62,311 nt of DNA from JAXMBX01 sp046349635 (GTDB taxonomy: Bacteria; Planctomycetota; Planctomycetia; Planctomycetales; Planctomycetaceae). The notes under the pieces are model-generated. The model was not told the origin of the DNA, did no database searches, and saw only the letters and a program-made list of their open reading frames with translations. The stretch is taken from contig JAXMBX010000029.1 of assembly GCA_046349635.1 (NCBI GenBank), forward strand, positions 1 to 62,311, given 5' to 3'. The stretch's first letter is position 1; every line of letters begins with the position of its first letter. The position numbers and the translations under genes were made by a program. Below, piece after piece: positions 1-9,233 of the stretch.

Positions 1-427
1 GGCCGCAGGCAGCGGGAGCAGCGCAGTTGGCAGCGGCGGGGCCACAGCCAGCGGGAGCGGCGCAGCTCTTGGGGCCGCAACCGTTACCACAGCCGTTTCC
101 GCAACCATTGCCACAACCGTTGTTGCAGCAGCGGCGTTTGCGGGGACCGCAGCCGGTTCCACAGCCGTTCCCGCAACCGTTGTTGCAGGAGTCGAAGCTC
201 GCGGGCTTCAGGCAAGCACGTTGGTAGCAGTGAACCGACGGGCAGGTCGGCTTGCAAACCACGGGCTTGTAGCAAATCCGCGGCTGGCAGCATTGGGGCT
301 GCGTGTTCGGATCGCAACCACAAGCCTTCTCAGCGCCGCAAGCCCCCACTTGGATGACGTTGGCTTGCGCCAAAGTCGCCATCCCGAGCGTCGCGAGGAC
401 TGCACAACACAATCTCATCCATTTCAT
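1..427 (-). CDS. Cysteine/glycine-rich secreted protein (C-terminus beyond window edge)
   Basis: An open frame runs from an ATG at 425-427 off the left edge of the window without a stop, giving 142 residues. The start is supported by a GGAAGGAG-like ribosome site just upstream. Residues 1-22 form a signal peptide (hydrophobic core, cleavage probably after LAQA). The mature part seen so far holds about 24 cysteines in 120 residues: an N-terminal stretch with CC and CxC pairs (30-72), then short N-G-C-G tandem repeats (81-93 and 101-118) split by an Arg/Lys-rich CGPRKRRCC segment, then alanine-rich CAAPA units. No known enzyme fold is visible. Such composition suits metal binding, disulfide cross-linking or a structural cell-surface role, but this is inference. 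Function unknown; a real gene is likely because the frame, signal peptide and repeat all agree. Confidence 0.8.
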   Translation of the reverse strand, partial: MKWMRLCCAVLATLGMATLAQANVIQVGACGAEKACGCDPNTQPQCCQPRICYKPVVCKPTCPSVHCYQRACLKPASFDSCNNGCGNGCGTGCGPRKRRCCNNGCGNGCGNGCGNGCGPKSCAAPAGCGPAAANCAAPAACG

Positions 428-1327
428 AATCCAGCGTCTCCTTCCCTTGGAATTGAAGTCGTGTGTCCCCAAAACTTCATGACTTCTGTTGAAGTCCCCT
501 GTGCGTAGCGTTTGCCTGAATTCGACAGGTCCGTTACCGGACCAATTCAAACGAGAGTTTTCGACGAGCTCACGCCTCACGGGCCTTGCCTGGGATCACT
601 TACCTACACGACTCGTATCTCTTTTCGCTGACAGCCGTCGGGGGACTCCATCCCCCGATTTCTCCCTCGACAGACAGCGATTACCGATCGCGTCAAATAC
701 GCACGGTCTAAGAAACTGGATGGAACTATCGGCGAGCCGCAAAGCTTGCCTTGAACTTCTCAAGGTGTTATTCAGCAAGATAGTTACGTCAATCCTTTGC
801 GAGTATTTTCCATGCGTGACGCGTGCGTAAAATAGACTCGACTTTGCGGGCGGCAGGTTCGATACGACCGCTACAGCTTCACAACGCTGGGTAAGATGCA
901 CAGGCTCAGGGAGTGACACGGCACTCTTTCTTCCGTAGCGATTGTGACTTCGAAACCCCTCTTAGCAGTTCTCTGGACCCCACAAGATCGGACTGCGCCG
1001 CTCCGCCGGAACGATCCACACGGCTGCAATAATGGGAGTGGCCGGCGCAGCGCGCACAACCCGCCTTAAAACGTGAGGGTTGTGACAGTTTTCGCGTCCC
1101 CTCAGGAATCGCGCGAACCTTCTTGAAACAACCTTGGTCTACATACCGGCCTGTGGTCCGTGGAGGTCCGGTCAGGGGGTCTGGGAAAAGAATGCGGGCG
1201 CGCAGGGCAGGTGTTTTCCGGCAGAGGGAGCCGGGAGTCTGTTTGTGCGAATGAGAGCCAGTTGAGTCGCGCAGAAGTTGCGTGACTCTGATTCCCGCAG
1301 GAACGGCGATTCGCGCATCAGTGACGA
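428..1327. other. Intergenic, no gene recognised
   Basis: About 900 bases between the cysteine-rich protein and the Gfo/Idh gene. Open frames here are short, overlap each other on both strands and show no recognisable family. No tRNA-like cloverleaf or clear terminator was found. The promoter of the leftward cysteine-rich gene should lie just right of position 427. Confidence 0.5.
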
Positions 1328-2434
1328 TTACCGCATCAGCGACCAGGGATGATCGCGCAACGTCAGGGGGAGGGAGACCGGAACTCCCTGCCGATGGGAT
1401 TCCAGAACACCCATGATCATTTCGATGGTCCAGCGGGCCATATACATATTGGCCTCCGTCTGGCGATCCTCCTGGATGCACTTCAGGAGGTCTTTGACGG
1501 CGGCCACGTTGCCAACGTCCGGATCGGGGGGGGCGGTTTCCGCGACACCGATCCCCTGGGAAGAAACGGTCTCCCATTTCTTGCCGCTGCGTCCGGGTGA
1601 CCAGGAAGAATCCCCCAGATAACGGACGGGGGGGAGGTAACCGGTCCCGATCTCGAGAACTCCGGCGGATCCGTAGAGAGTCAATCCGAACCGGCTGGGA
1701 TTGCCGGCGGCACGGCGCTGGCTGGCGAAGTAGCCCATGACGCCGTTGGGGAAGGAGAAACCGGCGTCGACGCGGTCTCCTCCCATGGGGCCTAACCCTT
1801 CGTTACCTTGTGAGACGTGCTTCCTGCTGACTGATTCTCCGCCTTGCAGAATGCGGCCGAAGCAGGCGTGTGGATCACCGGCGAAGTTGCGCATGAGGTC
1901 GAGGATGTGGGACCCGAGGACCCAGAGATCTTCCATGCCGCCGCGGGCATCCTCTTTTCCGCGGCCGCGCATTTCCAGAAGGGTTCCAAGTTTTCCCTCG
2001 GCGAGGATTTTTTTGACGGCGGGGATGAGGGGGCTGTAGCGGGTCTGATGCGCGATCCCGAGCTTGAGATGCTTGCGCTCGAAGGCGTCAACGATTTCAT
2101 CCGCCTCGCGCAACGTCCTGCAAAACGGCTTCTCCATATATACGTGGCAGCCCTGTTCCGCACAGGCGAGGAGCATGTCGCGGTGCTGGTCGATCCAGCG
2201 GGGAGCGACGGCCACGATGGAAGGACGCTCTCTTTTGAGCATGTCCCGATAGTCGGGGTACAGGGCCTGGAGCTTGAGGCGTTCTCCGGCCCGTCTCAGG
2301 CCCTGGGGGTTTTCATCAGCGACGGCGATCAACTGGGTCTCGGGGAGGTGCGACCAGACGGTATCCAGTCCGTGGCCATAATCTCCTCGTCCGGTGCATC
2401 CGATGACGGCGACACGATAGCGCTCGCTCCGCAT
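1328..2434 (-). CDS. Gfo/Idh/MocA family NAD(P)-dependent oxidoreductase
   Basis: A 368-residue protein of the glucose-fructose oxidoreductase / inositol dehydrogenase family, which oxidises or reduces sugar and polyol hydroxyls with NAD(P). The N-terminal Rossmann fold starts at residue 6 (RVAVIGCTGRGDYG), and the family EKP motif appears as MEKPFC near residue 99. The C-terminal part has the usual alpha/beta substrate domain with an SHILDLMR helix holding the expected catalytic-region His. There is no signal peptide, so it is probably cytoplasmic, unlike the exported homologue at 28.5-29.7 kb. It is transcribed away from the ABC importer at 2.6 kb, with 212 bases between them, so the two could share a promoter region. 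The substrate cannot be told from the sequence. Confidence 0.92.
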   Translation of the reverse strand: MRSERYRVAVIGCTGRGDYGHGLDTVWSHLPETQLIAVADENPQGLRRAGERLKLQALYPDYRDMLKRERPSIVAVAPRWIDQHRDMLLACAEQGCHVYMEKPFCRTLREADEIVDAFERKHLKLGIAHQTRYSPLIPAVKKILAEGKLGTLLEMRGRGKEDARGGMEDLWVLGSHILDLMRNFAGDPHACFGRILQGGESVSRKHVSQGNEGLGPMGGDRVDAGFSFPNGVMGYFASQRRAAGNPSRFGLTLYGSAGVLEIGTGYLPPVRYLGDSSWSPGRSGKKWETVSSQGIGVAETAPPDPDVGNVAAVKDLLKCIQEDRQTEANMYMARWTIEMIMGVLESHRQGVPVSLPLTLRDHPWSLMR

Positions 2435-2646
2435 GGTCGATCCTCGCTGACTGGTGTGGAGTGATTCATTGGAGAGTGGTTGGATTCAGACAAAATCATG
2501 CGGCATCGGCCTTGAGGAATCAATCAGAAATCGGTCGCGGGCATGGAGTTCCGGGGAGTTTGACTTGCTCGAATTAAGCTGGTCTGCAAGAATTCAGCGA
2601 GAATTGTGTTGTCAGGGACGTCCAATCGCGTTGAGGGAGCATCCGG

Positions 2647-5102
2647 ATGAATTGTGCAAGGGACTTTGCAGTCGGTCTGATCCTGGTTGGTCTGGTTCTC
2701 GGAACTGCGGGTTGCAACGGCCCGGCCCCGACTCCTCCTCCCGCTCAAAACACTCCGTCGACCGCCGCTGCCACACCGGGTGCAGATGCCGGCAAACCGG
2801 CTGCCCCCGCCTCTGCCGAGAAACCGGCGGCTGAAGCGGTGCCGGCCACCTGGCCTGACGCCCCGGAAATTCCCTTCGTTCCAATCATGACGGAGGTTGA
2901 GGGGATCAAGATTCCGCGGATTACGGATCTTCCCGAGTACAAGGGTCTGTCGGCGAAACTCCCGCTGGACGTGGGGAACCCCGATGCCGCGAAGACACCG
3001 TCCACGCCCGTCGAAGGGGATTGGCTCATCATCCGGCTGGGAGCGGAGCCTCAGTCTCTCAATGGGATGGTTGAAACCTCGGCGTATCAGACATACATCA
3101 CGTCTTACGTGAATGAAGGGCTTGCACGTCAAGATCCGGAAACGATGAAGTGGGAGCCCCATATCGCCTCGAAATGGGTGGTCGAGGACTCGGTGAAGCT
3201 GGGCCCCGACTATCCGGGACGGGAGCGGCGGATCGTGTTGAAGGCGGGGGTTCCCTCCAAGGAACTGAAGATCACGGTCGCCAAGAAAGAAGACAAATTC
3301 GACTTCAGAACGAGTGGTGGAGACGGCAAGCCAGCCGGCTCGACGTGGGTGGGAATCGTTGCGTTGGAGAAAATCCTGGGGGCTCCCCCGAACGGCTACC
3401 ACGATTGGAGCAATGCGAACGGCGAAGTTTCGTTTTCCGGATTGCTGCCGGGAAAATACAAGGTGCTGGTCGGAGATGAAATCGCGGGGAAAGTGACGCG
3501 CGGAGCGGACGGCTCGATTGAAGTCGCGCCCGCTCCTGAAAATCCGCACAATCCTCTGGTGAAGGAACTGGCCGACAAAAAAGTCCCGACACTCAAGCTC
3601 GCGAAGGGGGAATGGCAGGACATCCAGGAACAAACGATTTTCACTTACTTCCTGCGAGATGACGTGAAGTGGTCCGATGGGACCCCCTTCACCACGAAGG
3701 ACGTCCTGTTTGCGTACCATTTGATCAACAATCCGGTCGTGGATTGCGATTCCCTGCGGGTGTATTACCAGGATCTGGTGACGTGTGAGGCGATCAATCC
3801 TCAGGTCATCAAGATGAAGTATCGGCAGCAGTACTTCCACGCGTTCGAATTCACGGTCGGCCTTTCGGGCTATGCGCCGCCGCGTCACCAGTTCGAAGCG
3901 CACTTCAAGAAGGAAGGGATTACCGTCACGGACGAGCGGCTGACGGCGGATCAGGAAAAGGAACAGAAGAAGATCAGTATTCACGGCCAGAAGTTCGCCC
4001 AGTTCTTCAACAAGGATCCGGAGTACGCTGAAAAGCCGATGGGAACGGGCCAGTACATCGTGGATCGGTGGGTGCGGAACAATCGGGTGGAGCTGGTCCG
4101 CAATCCCAACTACTGGAATAAGAAGTATGCGGGGCATCTGGACAAGCTGATCTTCCGGTTCATTCCGGACAACGTGGCCGCGATGCAGGCGTTGAAAGTC
4201 GGGGAAGTCGACTTCATCTGGCCGATCACTCCGGAGCAGTATTTCGAAGAGCTTGAGCAACCCGCCCAAAAGGAGTGGTTTGATAAAAGCTATGTGAAGG
4301 CGTCGTGGAACCCCCCGGGCTGCGTTACTGCGGGTGGAACATGCTGCGACCGTTGTTCCAGGATCGCCGCGTCCGGATTGCCTTGAGCATGCTGTTCGAC
4401 AAGAAGGACTTCTGGGAGAAGAAACTGCACAAGGCGGACACAATCGTCGCGGAGAGCGAATACTACTTCGGTCTGGCCTATGATCACGAGATCAAGCCGA
4501 TCGGCTATTCCCCGAAGGATGCGGTCGAACTGCTGGCCGAAGCGGGGTGGGTCGATTCCAACGGCGACGGGGTGCTGGACAAGGACGGGAAGAAATTCGA
4601 GTTTACGCTGATTTATCCCCAGGGTGGGCCGGCTTATGAGCCGCGGTCCGTCATTCAGCAGAAACAACTGAAGGACGTGGGGATCATCATGAATGTCCGG
4701 ATGAACGAATGGGCCTCGCTGATCGACAAGATCAAGAACAAGGATTTTGACGCGGTGTATCTGGCGTGGGCGCAATCCCTGGAGAGCGATCCGTACCAGT
4801 TGTGGCACAGTTCCGGGGCAGGCCCCCAGCGCGGGGAGCAATCACTGTTCTTCTCGGATCCCCTGGCAGATCAACTGATTGAAACCATCCGCCTGACACT
4901 CGATGAGAAAAAGCGGATGAAGGCGCATTACTCTGGCCCGCATCCTGGATCGGGAACAGCCTTATATGTTTCTGTATGCTCCGAAGGATCTGGGGGCGTA
5001 TCACAAACGGTTCCGCGGAGTGAAGTGGTATAACGTCCGTCCCGGTTTCGATCTCTCCGAATGGTACGTCCCAAGGAACTGCAGATGCGGGGGAAGAAGT
5101 AA
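2647..5102 (+). CDS. Peptide/opine-type ABC transporter substrate-binding lipoprotein (SBP family 5), frame broken three times
   Basis: Solute-binding lipoprotein of an oligopeptide/dipeptide-type ABC importer. The first frame (2647-4386) begins with a lipoprotein signal ending in GTAGC, followed by a Pro/Ala-rich linker. Family 5 landmarks include RDDVKWSDGTPFTTKDV and GTGQYIVDRW. The frame then breaks near 4310 in a CCCCCCGGG run; a second frame continues with CGWNMLRPLFQDRRVR. A second break lies near 4905-4927, and the third frame gives RILDREQPYMFLYAPKDL. A third break near 5070 (a short C run) restores the ending VPKELQMRGKK and a stop at 5100-5102. Rejoined, it is about 818 residues, long for the family, because residues ~183-330 are an extra insert. 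Two permease genes follow. Either sequencing errors or a recent pseudogene. Confidence 0.85.
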
Positions 5103-5186
5103 CTGCTCCCGACCTGCGGCTGTCCCTTGAACCGGGAGGCCGGTGTGATATTTCCGATCTGACTGACAAGGAAATCTGTTCCCCGC

Positions 5187-6197
5187 ATGGCTGCCTATAT
5201 TCTCAAACGACTGCTGCTGATGATTCCCACGCTGTTCGGAATCATCGTGATTTCGTTTCTGATTATCCGGCTGGCGCCGGGTGATCCTGGTTCGCAGAAG
5301 TTTGGCGGGGTCGGGCAGTCGACCGCAGGGGTCAACGCGGAGCGGGGGACTGAAGTCGCCGAAAAGCTGTTCCGCGAACGGTACCACCTCGACAAGCCTC
5401 TGTACGTGCAGTTTTACAAGTTCGTGCAGCGGCTGTTCACGCTGAACCTGACCTATTACCAGAAACAGGGATCGATTCTTCCGGACCTGTGGCGACATCT
5501 GCAAGTCACGATCGGCATCAACCTGATCGTCTTTTTTCTGACGTACCTGCTTTCGGTCCCGCTGGGAGTGTTCAGTGCGACCTACGCTAATTCGTGGATG
5601 GATCGGATCACGACTCTGGGGTTGTTCATCCTGTACAGCCTGCCGTCCTTCTGGGTGGCGACGATGCTGATCATCTGGTTCACGGACAAGAACCAGTGGA
5701 TCTGGTTTCCGGTGAGCGGGCTGCACGACCTGGAGGCGGACAAACTTTCGACGGGTGCCTACATCCTGGATTGGTTTCACCACATCACGCTGCCGATTAT
5801 CTGCCTGACCTATGGGAGTCTCGCTTACCTCAGCCGGCAGATGCGGGCGGGGATGCTGGAAGTGATCCGGCAGGATTACATCCGGACGGCGCGGGCCAAA
5901 GGGGTGAGCGGTCCCCGCGTCATCCTGGTCCATGCGCTGCGGAACAGCCTGTTCCCGATCATCACCCTGTTCAGCGGGTTGTTGCCGTTTCTCGTCGGGG
6001 GAAGCGTGATCATCGAAACGATTTTCAATGTTCCCGGGATGGGCTGGTATGCCTTTGACGGAGTTCTCCGCCGCGAGTACGACGTCGTGATGTCGACGCT
6101 GATTCTGAGCGCGGTTCTGACCCTGTTCGGGATCCTGATCTCCGATGTGATGTATGTTCTGGTCAATCCCCAAGTCACGTTCGAAGGGCGGAGCTGA
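5187..6197 (+). CDS. ABC transporter permease, OppB/DppB type
   Basis: A 336-residue inner-membrane permease of the oligopeptide/dipeptide importer class. It starts with AYILKRLLLMIPTLFGIIV, the standard first membrane helix, and has about six helices. The cytoplasmic EAA loop that docks the ATPase is present (DYIRTARAKGVSGPRVI followed by HALRNSLFP, around residues 230-255). It lies 84 bases after the binding protein and 2 bases before the second permease, so the three form an operon. The loop between helices 1 and 2 contains a longer stretch (residues ~32-70) than in E. coli OppB. Substrate unknown; peptide, nickel or sugar oligomers are all possible for this family. Confidence 0.93.
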   Translation: MAAYILKRLLLMIPTLFGIIVISFLIIRLAPGDPGSQKFGGVGQSTAGVNAERGTEVAEKLFRERYHLDKPLYVQFYKFVQRLFTLNLTYYQKQGSILPDLWRHLQVTIGINLIVFFLTYLLSVPLGVFSATYANSWMDRITTLGLFILYSLPSFWVATMLIIWFTDKNQWIWFPVSGLHDLEADKLSTGAYILDWFHHITLPIICLTYGSLAYLSRQMRAGMLEVIRQDYIRTARAKGVSGPRVILVHALRNSLFPIITLFSGLLPFLVGGSVIIETIFNVPGMGWYAFDGVLRREYDVVMSTLILSAVLTLFGILISDVMYVLVNPQVTFEGRS

Positions 6198-6199
6198 TT

Positions 6200-7762
6200 G
6201 TGAGCGTGATGACGAATCCGGAGCCTGTTATTGAGGCTGAAGAGAGCGAGGTCTCGAAACGCTCGCGGGCGAATGATCAATGGAGCATTGTCCGACGCGA
6301 ATTCTGCCGCCATAAAATGGCGGTGACGGCGACGTTCGTGGTGGTGTTTCTGCTCACGGTGAGCGTGTTTGCTCCCTTCCTGGCGAATGGCTCCCCGATC
6401 TACTACAGGGGCTACAACCGATTTCTGTACGCGGAGGCGTCCCGGACACTGCGTACGATTGCGCTCCGGCTCGTCACGACGGACAAAGATCCCAAGGCGC
6501 CTTCATTGGCGGACAACTTGAAGGGAATGGAAGCCCAGGTGCGGATCATGTCCTCGATGATCTCCGCAGCCGATGCTGCCACATTGCGCACGGAACTGGA
6601 TAAGGTCTCCGGACTCGCCCGGTCGAAATCTCCGGACCTTGGCGCTGCTGTTCCGGCGTTTCGTACGCTGCTGCGGGACAAGTATGATTCCGGGAAAATC
6701 TCCCTGGTGATGCAGAACCACTGGCCGGTTATCGCGAATCTGCACTGGTCGGAGATTCTCTTCATGGTGATGACGGTGGCGTTCCTGACTCTTCCGGTCT
6801 GGAACAGGTTTCTTCCCGAGCGGCGGTCGGCGGTCGCCATCAGTCCTGCGACCTGGTGTCGGTTCCTGATTCTGTGCGTCCTACCGGTCGCGGTGAGCCT
6901 GACATGGTGGATCAGCACGCCGTTCAGCCTCGATCGGACGAAGTACCGGGATGGTGTCGCCGCGACGGCCACTGCCGACAAGCTGGCGAGCGCGCCGGTT
7001 GTGTATGAGCGCGCCATCTGGCCCCTGATTCCGTATGACCTCGATGGCAATGACCTCGATCATAAGTTTGCCGCCCCGTCAGCGCTCCACTGGCTGGGAA
7101 CGGATGACGTGGGGCGGGATGTGATGAGCCGCATGATCTGGGGTGGGCGTGTCAGCCTGTCGGTGGGGATCGTCGCCGCGTTGATCAACCTGATCATCGG
7201 CGTGACGGTGGGGGCGATTGCGGGTTACTTCCGGGGAACGTGGGATCTGATCATCTCCCGGCTCATTGAGATTGTGATCTGCTTTCCGAGTTTCTTTCTG
7301 ATCCTGACGATCGTGGCGTTCCTCGGGCCGAGCATTTTTAACATCATGATCGTCATCGGCCTGATCGGGTGGACCGGGATTGCGCAATTGATCCGAGGGG
7401 AATTCCTCCGGCTTGGGGAGCAGGAATTCATACTGGCTGCCAGGGCATTGGGTTACTCGTCCGCCCGGATTATTTTCCTGCACGTCCTGCCGAACGCGAT
7501 GGCCCCGGTGCTGGTGACGGTGACGTTTGACATCGCGGGGGCAATTTTGACCGAAAGCGGACTTTCCTTCCTGGGGCTGGGGATCACGCTGCCGAAGCCC
7601 TCCTGGGGGGGGATTCTGTCCTCCGGACGGGAGGCAGTCCGGCAGGCCCCGTGGCTGATTTATTTCCCCGGCCTCGTGATTTTTATCACGATTACCTCGT
7701 ACAACCTCATCGGGGAAACTCTCCGGGACGCCTCCGATCCGCGACTGCGGGGGCGGCGATAA
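6200..7762 (+). CDS. ABC transporter permease, OppC/DppC type with ~200-residue N-terminal insertion
   Basis: Partner permease of the upstream OppB-like protein, 520 residues against about 300 for ordinary OppC. The start is taken as GTG at 6200 because GGAG lies six bases upstream; an ATG at 6209 is the alternative. After the first helix (residues ~40-62) comes an unusual region to about residue 270: a soluble alpha-helical segment and two more hydrophobic helices (around 185-200 and 220-240). The standard permease core follows from LGTDDVGRDVMSRMIWGGRV, with the EAA-like loop EFILAARALGYSSARII and the family ending SYNLIGETLRDASDPRL. No ATPase gene (OppD/OppF) follows, so the ATP-hydrolysing subunits must be encoded elsewhere. 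Confidence 0.92.
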   Translation: MSVMTNPEPVIEAEESEVSKRSRANDQWSIVRREFCRHKMAVTATFVVVFLLTVSVFAPFLANGSPIYYRGYNRFLYAEASRTLRTIALRLVTTDKDPKAPSLADNLKGMEAQVRIMSSMISAADAATLRTELDKVSGLARSKSPDLGAAVPAFRTLLRDKYDSGKISLVMQNHWPVIANLHWSEILFMVMTVAFLTLPVWNRFLPERRSAVAISPATWCRFLILCVLPVAVSLTWWISTPFSLDRTKYRDGVAATATADKLASAPVVYERAIWPLIPYDLDGNDLDHKFAAPSALHWLGTDDVGRDVMSRMIWGGRVSLSVGIVAALINLIIGVTVGAIAGYFRGTWDLIISRLIEIVICFPSFFLILTIVAFLGPSIFNIMIVIGLIGWTGIAQLIRGEFLRLGEQEFILAARALGYSSARIIFLHVLPNAMAPVLVTVTFDIAGAILTESGLSFLGLGITLPKPSWGGILSSGREAVRQAPWLIYFPGLVIFITITSYNLIGETLRDASDPRLRGRR

Positions 7763-7824
7763 ACGCCTGTTGGATTCCCTCCGTGGCGCGATACAATGAA
7801 TCTGCGGGCCTAGAGGAATTCAAT

Positions 7825-9095
7825 ATGCCGATGATCCCACCCCAGATCTCCACCGGACGGCGCCATTTTCTGCAGCACGTGGCGTCGAGCACGCTGGCCG
7901 TGCCGGGACTGCAGTTTCTGAATTCGCTTTCGGCGCATGCCGACCAGGTTCGCCGCGGTCAGAAGGCGTGCATTCTCCTGTGGCTGGGAGGGGGGCCGCC
8001 CACGATTGATATGTGGGACATGAAGCCAGGGGCCAATACAGCGGGGGAATTCAAGCCGATTGCGACGACCGCAGGATTCGAGATCAGCGAGTTGCTTCCG
8101 CTGACGGCGAAACAGGGGAAACACTTTTCGCTGGTGCGTTCGATGAGCACGCGCGAGGCGGATCACAATCGCGGAAGGTATTACCTCCATACTTCGTACG
8201 TTCCCAATCCGTCCGTGATTCATCCGACGTTCGGATCCATCGTGAGTTTTGAACTGGGGACCAAACGGAAAGACCTGGAGGTTCCCGCGTTCGTCTCGAT
8301 CGGAGGTGCGAGCGAAGACCCCGGTTTCCTGGGGATGATTCACGCTCCCTTCGTCGTCGATTCCAACGGCAATATCCAAAACGCCGAACTTGAGGGGATG
8401 GATGCGCCGCGACTGGCTCATCGCCTGGCGATGATGGACTCCATTGAAACGAATTTCATCCGCTCCCGGCGGGGGGACATGCCTCAGGCGCACCGCGACG
8501 TCTATCAGAAAGCGGTCAACCTCATTACATCCAAACAGATGACGGCCTTCAAGGTGGATCAGGAGAAGGGGGCCGTGCGCGAAAAGTACGGGAACGATTC
8601 TTTTGGGCGGGGATGTTTGCTGGCACGGCGGCTGGTCGAATGCGGCGTGCCGTTTGTGGAAGTGACGCTGAACGGCTGGGATGTGCATCAGAACGCCTTT
8701 CAGCAGTTGCGCTCGCGGCTGCTGCCGACGCTGGATAAGGGTTTCTCCGCACTCCTCGCCGATCTGGCGGACCGGAGCATGCTGAAAGACGTGGTGGTAG
8801 TGTGCATGGGGGAATTCGGGCGCACGCCGCGGATTAATCAGAACTCCGGGCGGGACCACTGGGCGGGAAGTTGGACCGCCGCGATCGCCGGGGAGGGTTG
8901 AAGTCGGGCATCACCATCGGGCAGACCAGCGCTGATGGGGTCGCCATCGACGGGAAGAGCTATCTGCCGGGGGACATCTGGGCAACCGTGGCTTCCGCCC
9001 TCGGAATTCCGCTGACTACCAAATACACCTCCAAAAATGGTCGTCCGATGCACATCACCAACCAGGGGAATCCAATCGCCGAGTTGAAGGGGTGA
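7825..9095 (+). CDS. DUF1501 family exported protein, single frameshift near 8893
   Basis: DUF1501 protein (sulfatase/alkaline-phosphatase-like fold, very abundant in planctomycetes; biochemical function unproven). The start is set at 7825 because GAGGAA precedes it and the N terminus then reads as an export signal with TGRRHFLQHVASS, a Tat-like pattern. Family landmarks are LWLGGGPPTIDMWDMKPG, ADHNRGRYY and VVVCMGEFGRTPRIN. The first frame stops at 8901 after the sequence DHWAGSWTAAIAG; adding one G to the GGGG run near 8893 continues into SGITIGQTSADG and the true end at 9095, giving 423 residues. It follows the permease gene by 62 bases on the same strand and may be co-transcribed. The break is probably a sequencing error. 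Confidence 0.88.
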
Positions 9096-9233
9096 GTGCG
9101 CGCAAGTCGTCAGAGGGGCACGGAAGTTTTGGCTCTCACTGATAGGGAGGGGAGTCGCAACTGGGCTTTGCAGAGGGTATTCTGAGACACAGAATTCGTT
9201 GTCCCCGGTCTCAACTCTCCGCGAGCTTCATCC

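Noticed and set aside
489..830. 113-residue plus frame
   Set aside because: No family or export signal and overlaps other random frames in non-coding DNA.
841..880. GGTTCGATACGACC stretch resembling a tRNA T arm
   Set aside because: No matching acceptor, D or anticodon stems nearby.
2524..4443. 639-residue minus-strand frame
   Set aside because: Antisense shadow of the ABC binding protein, which has a lipobox and family motifs.
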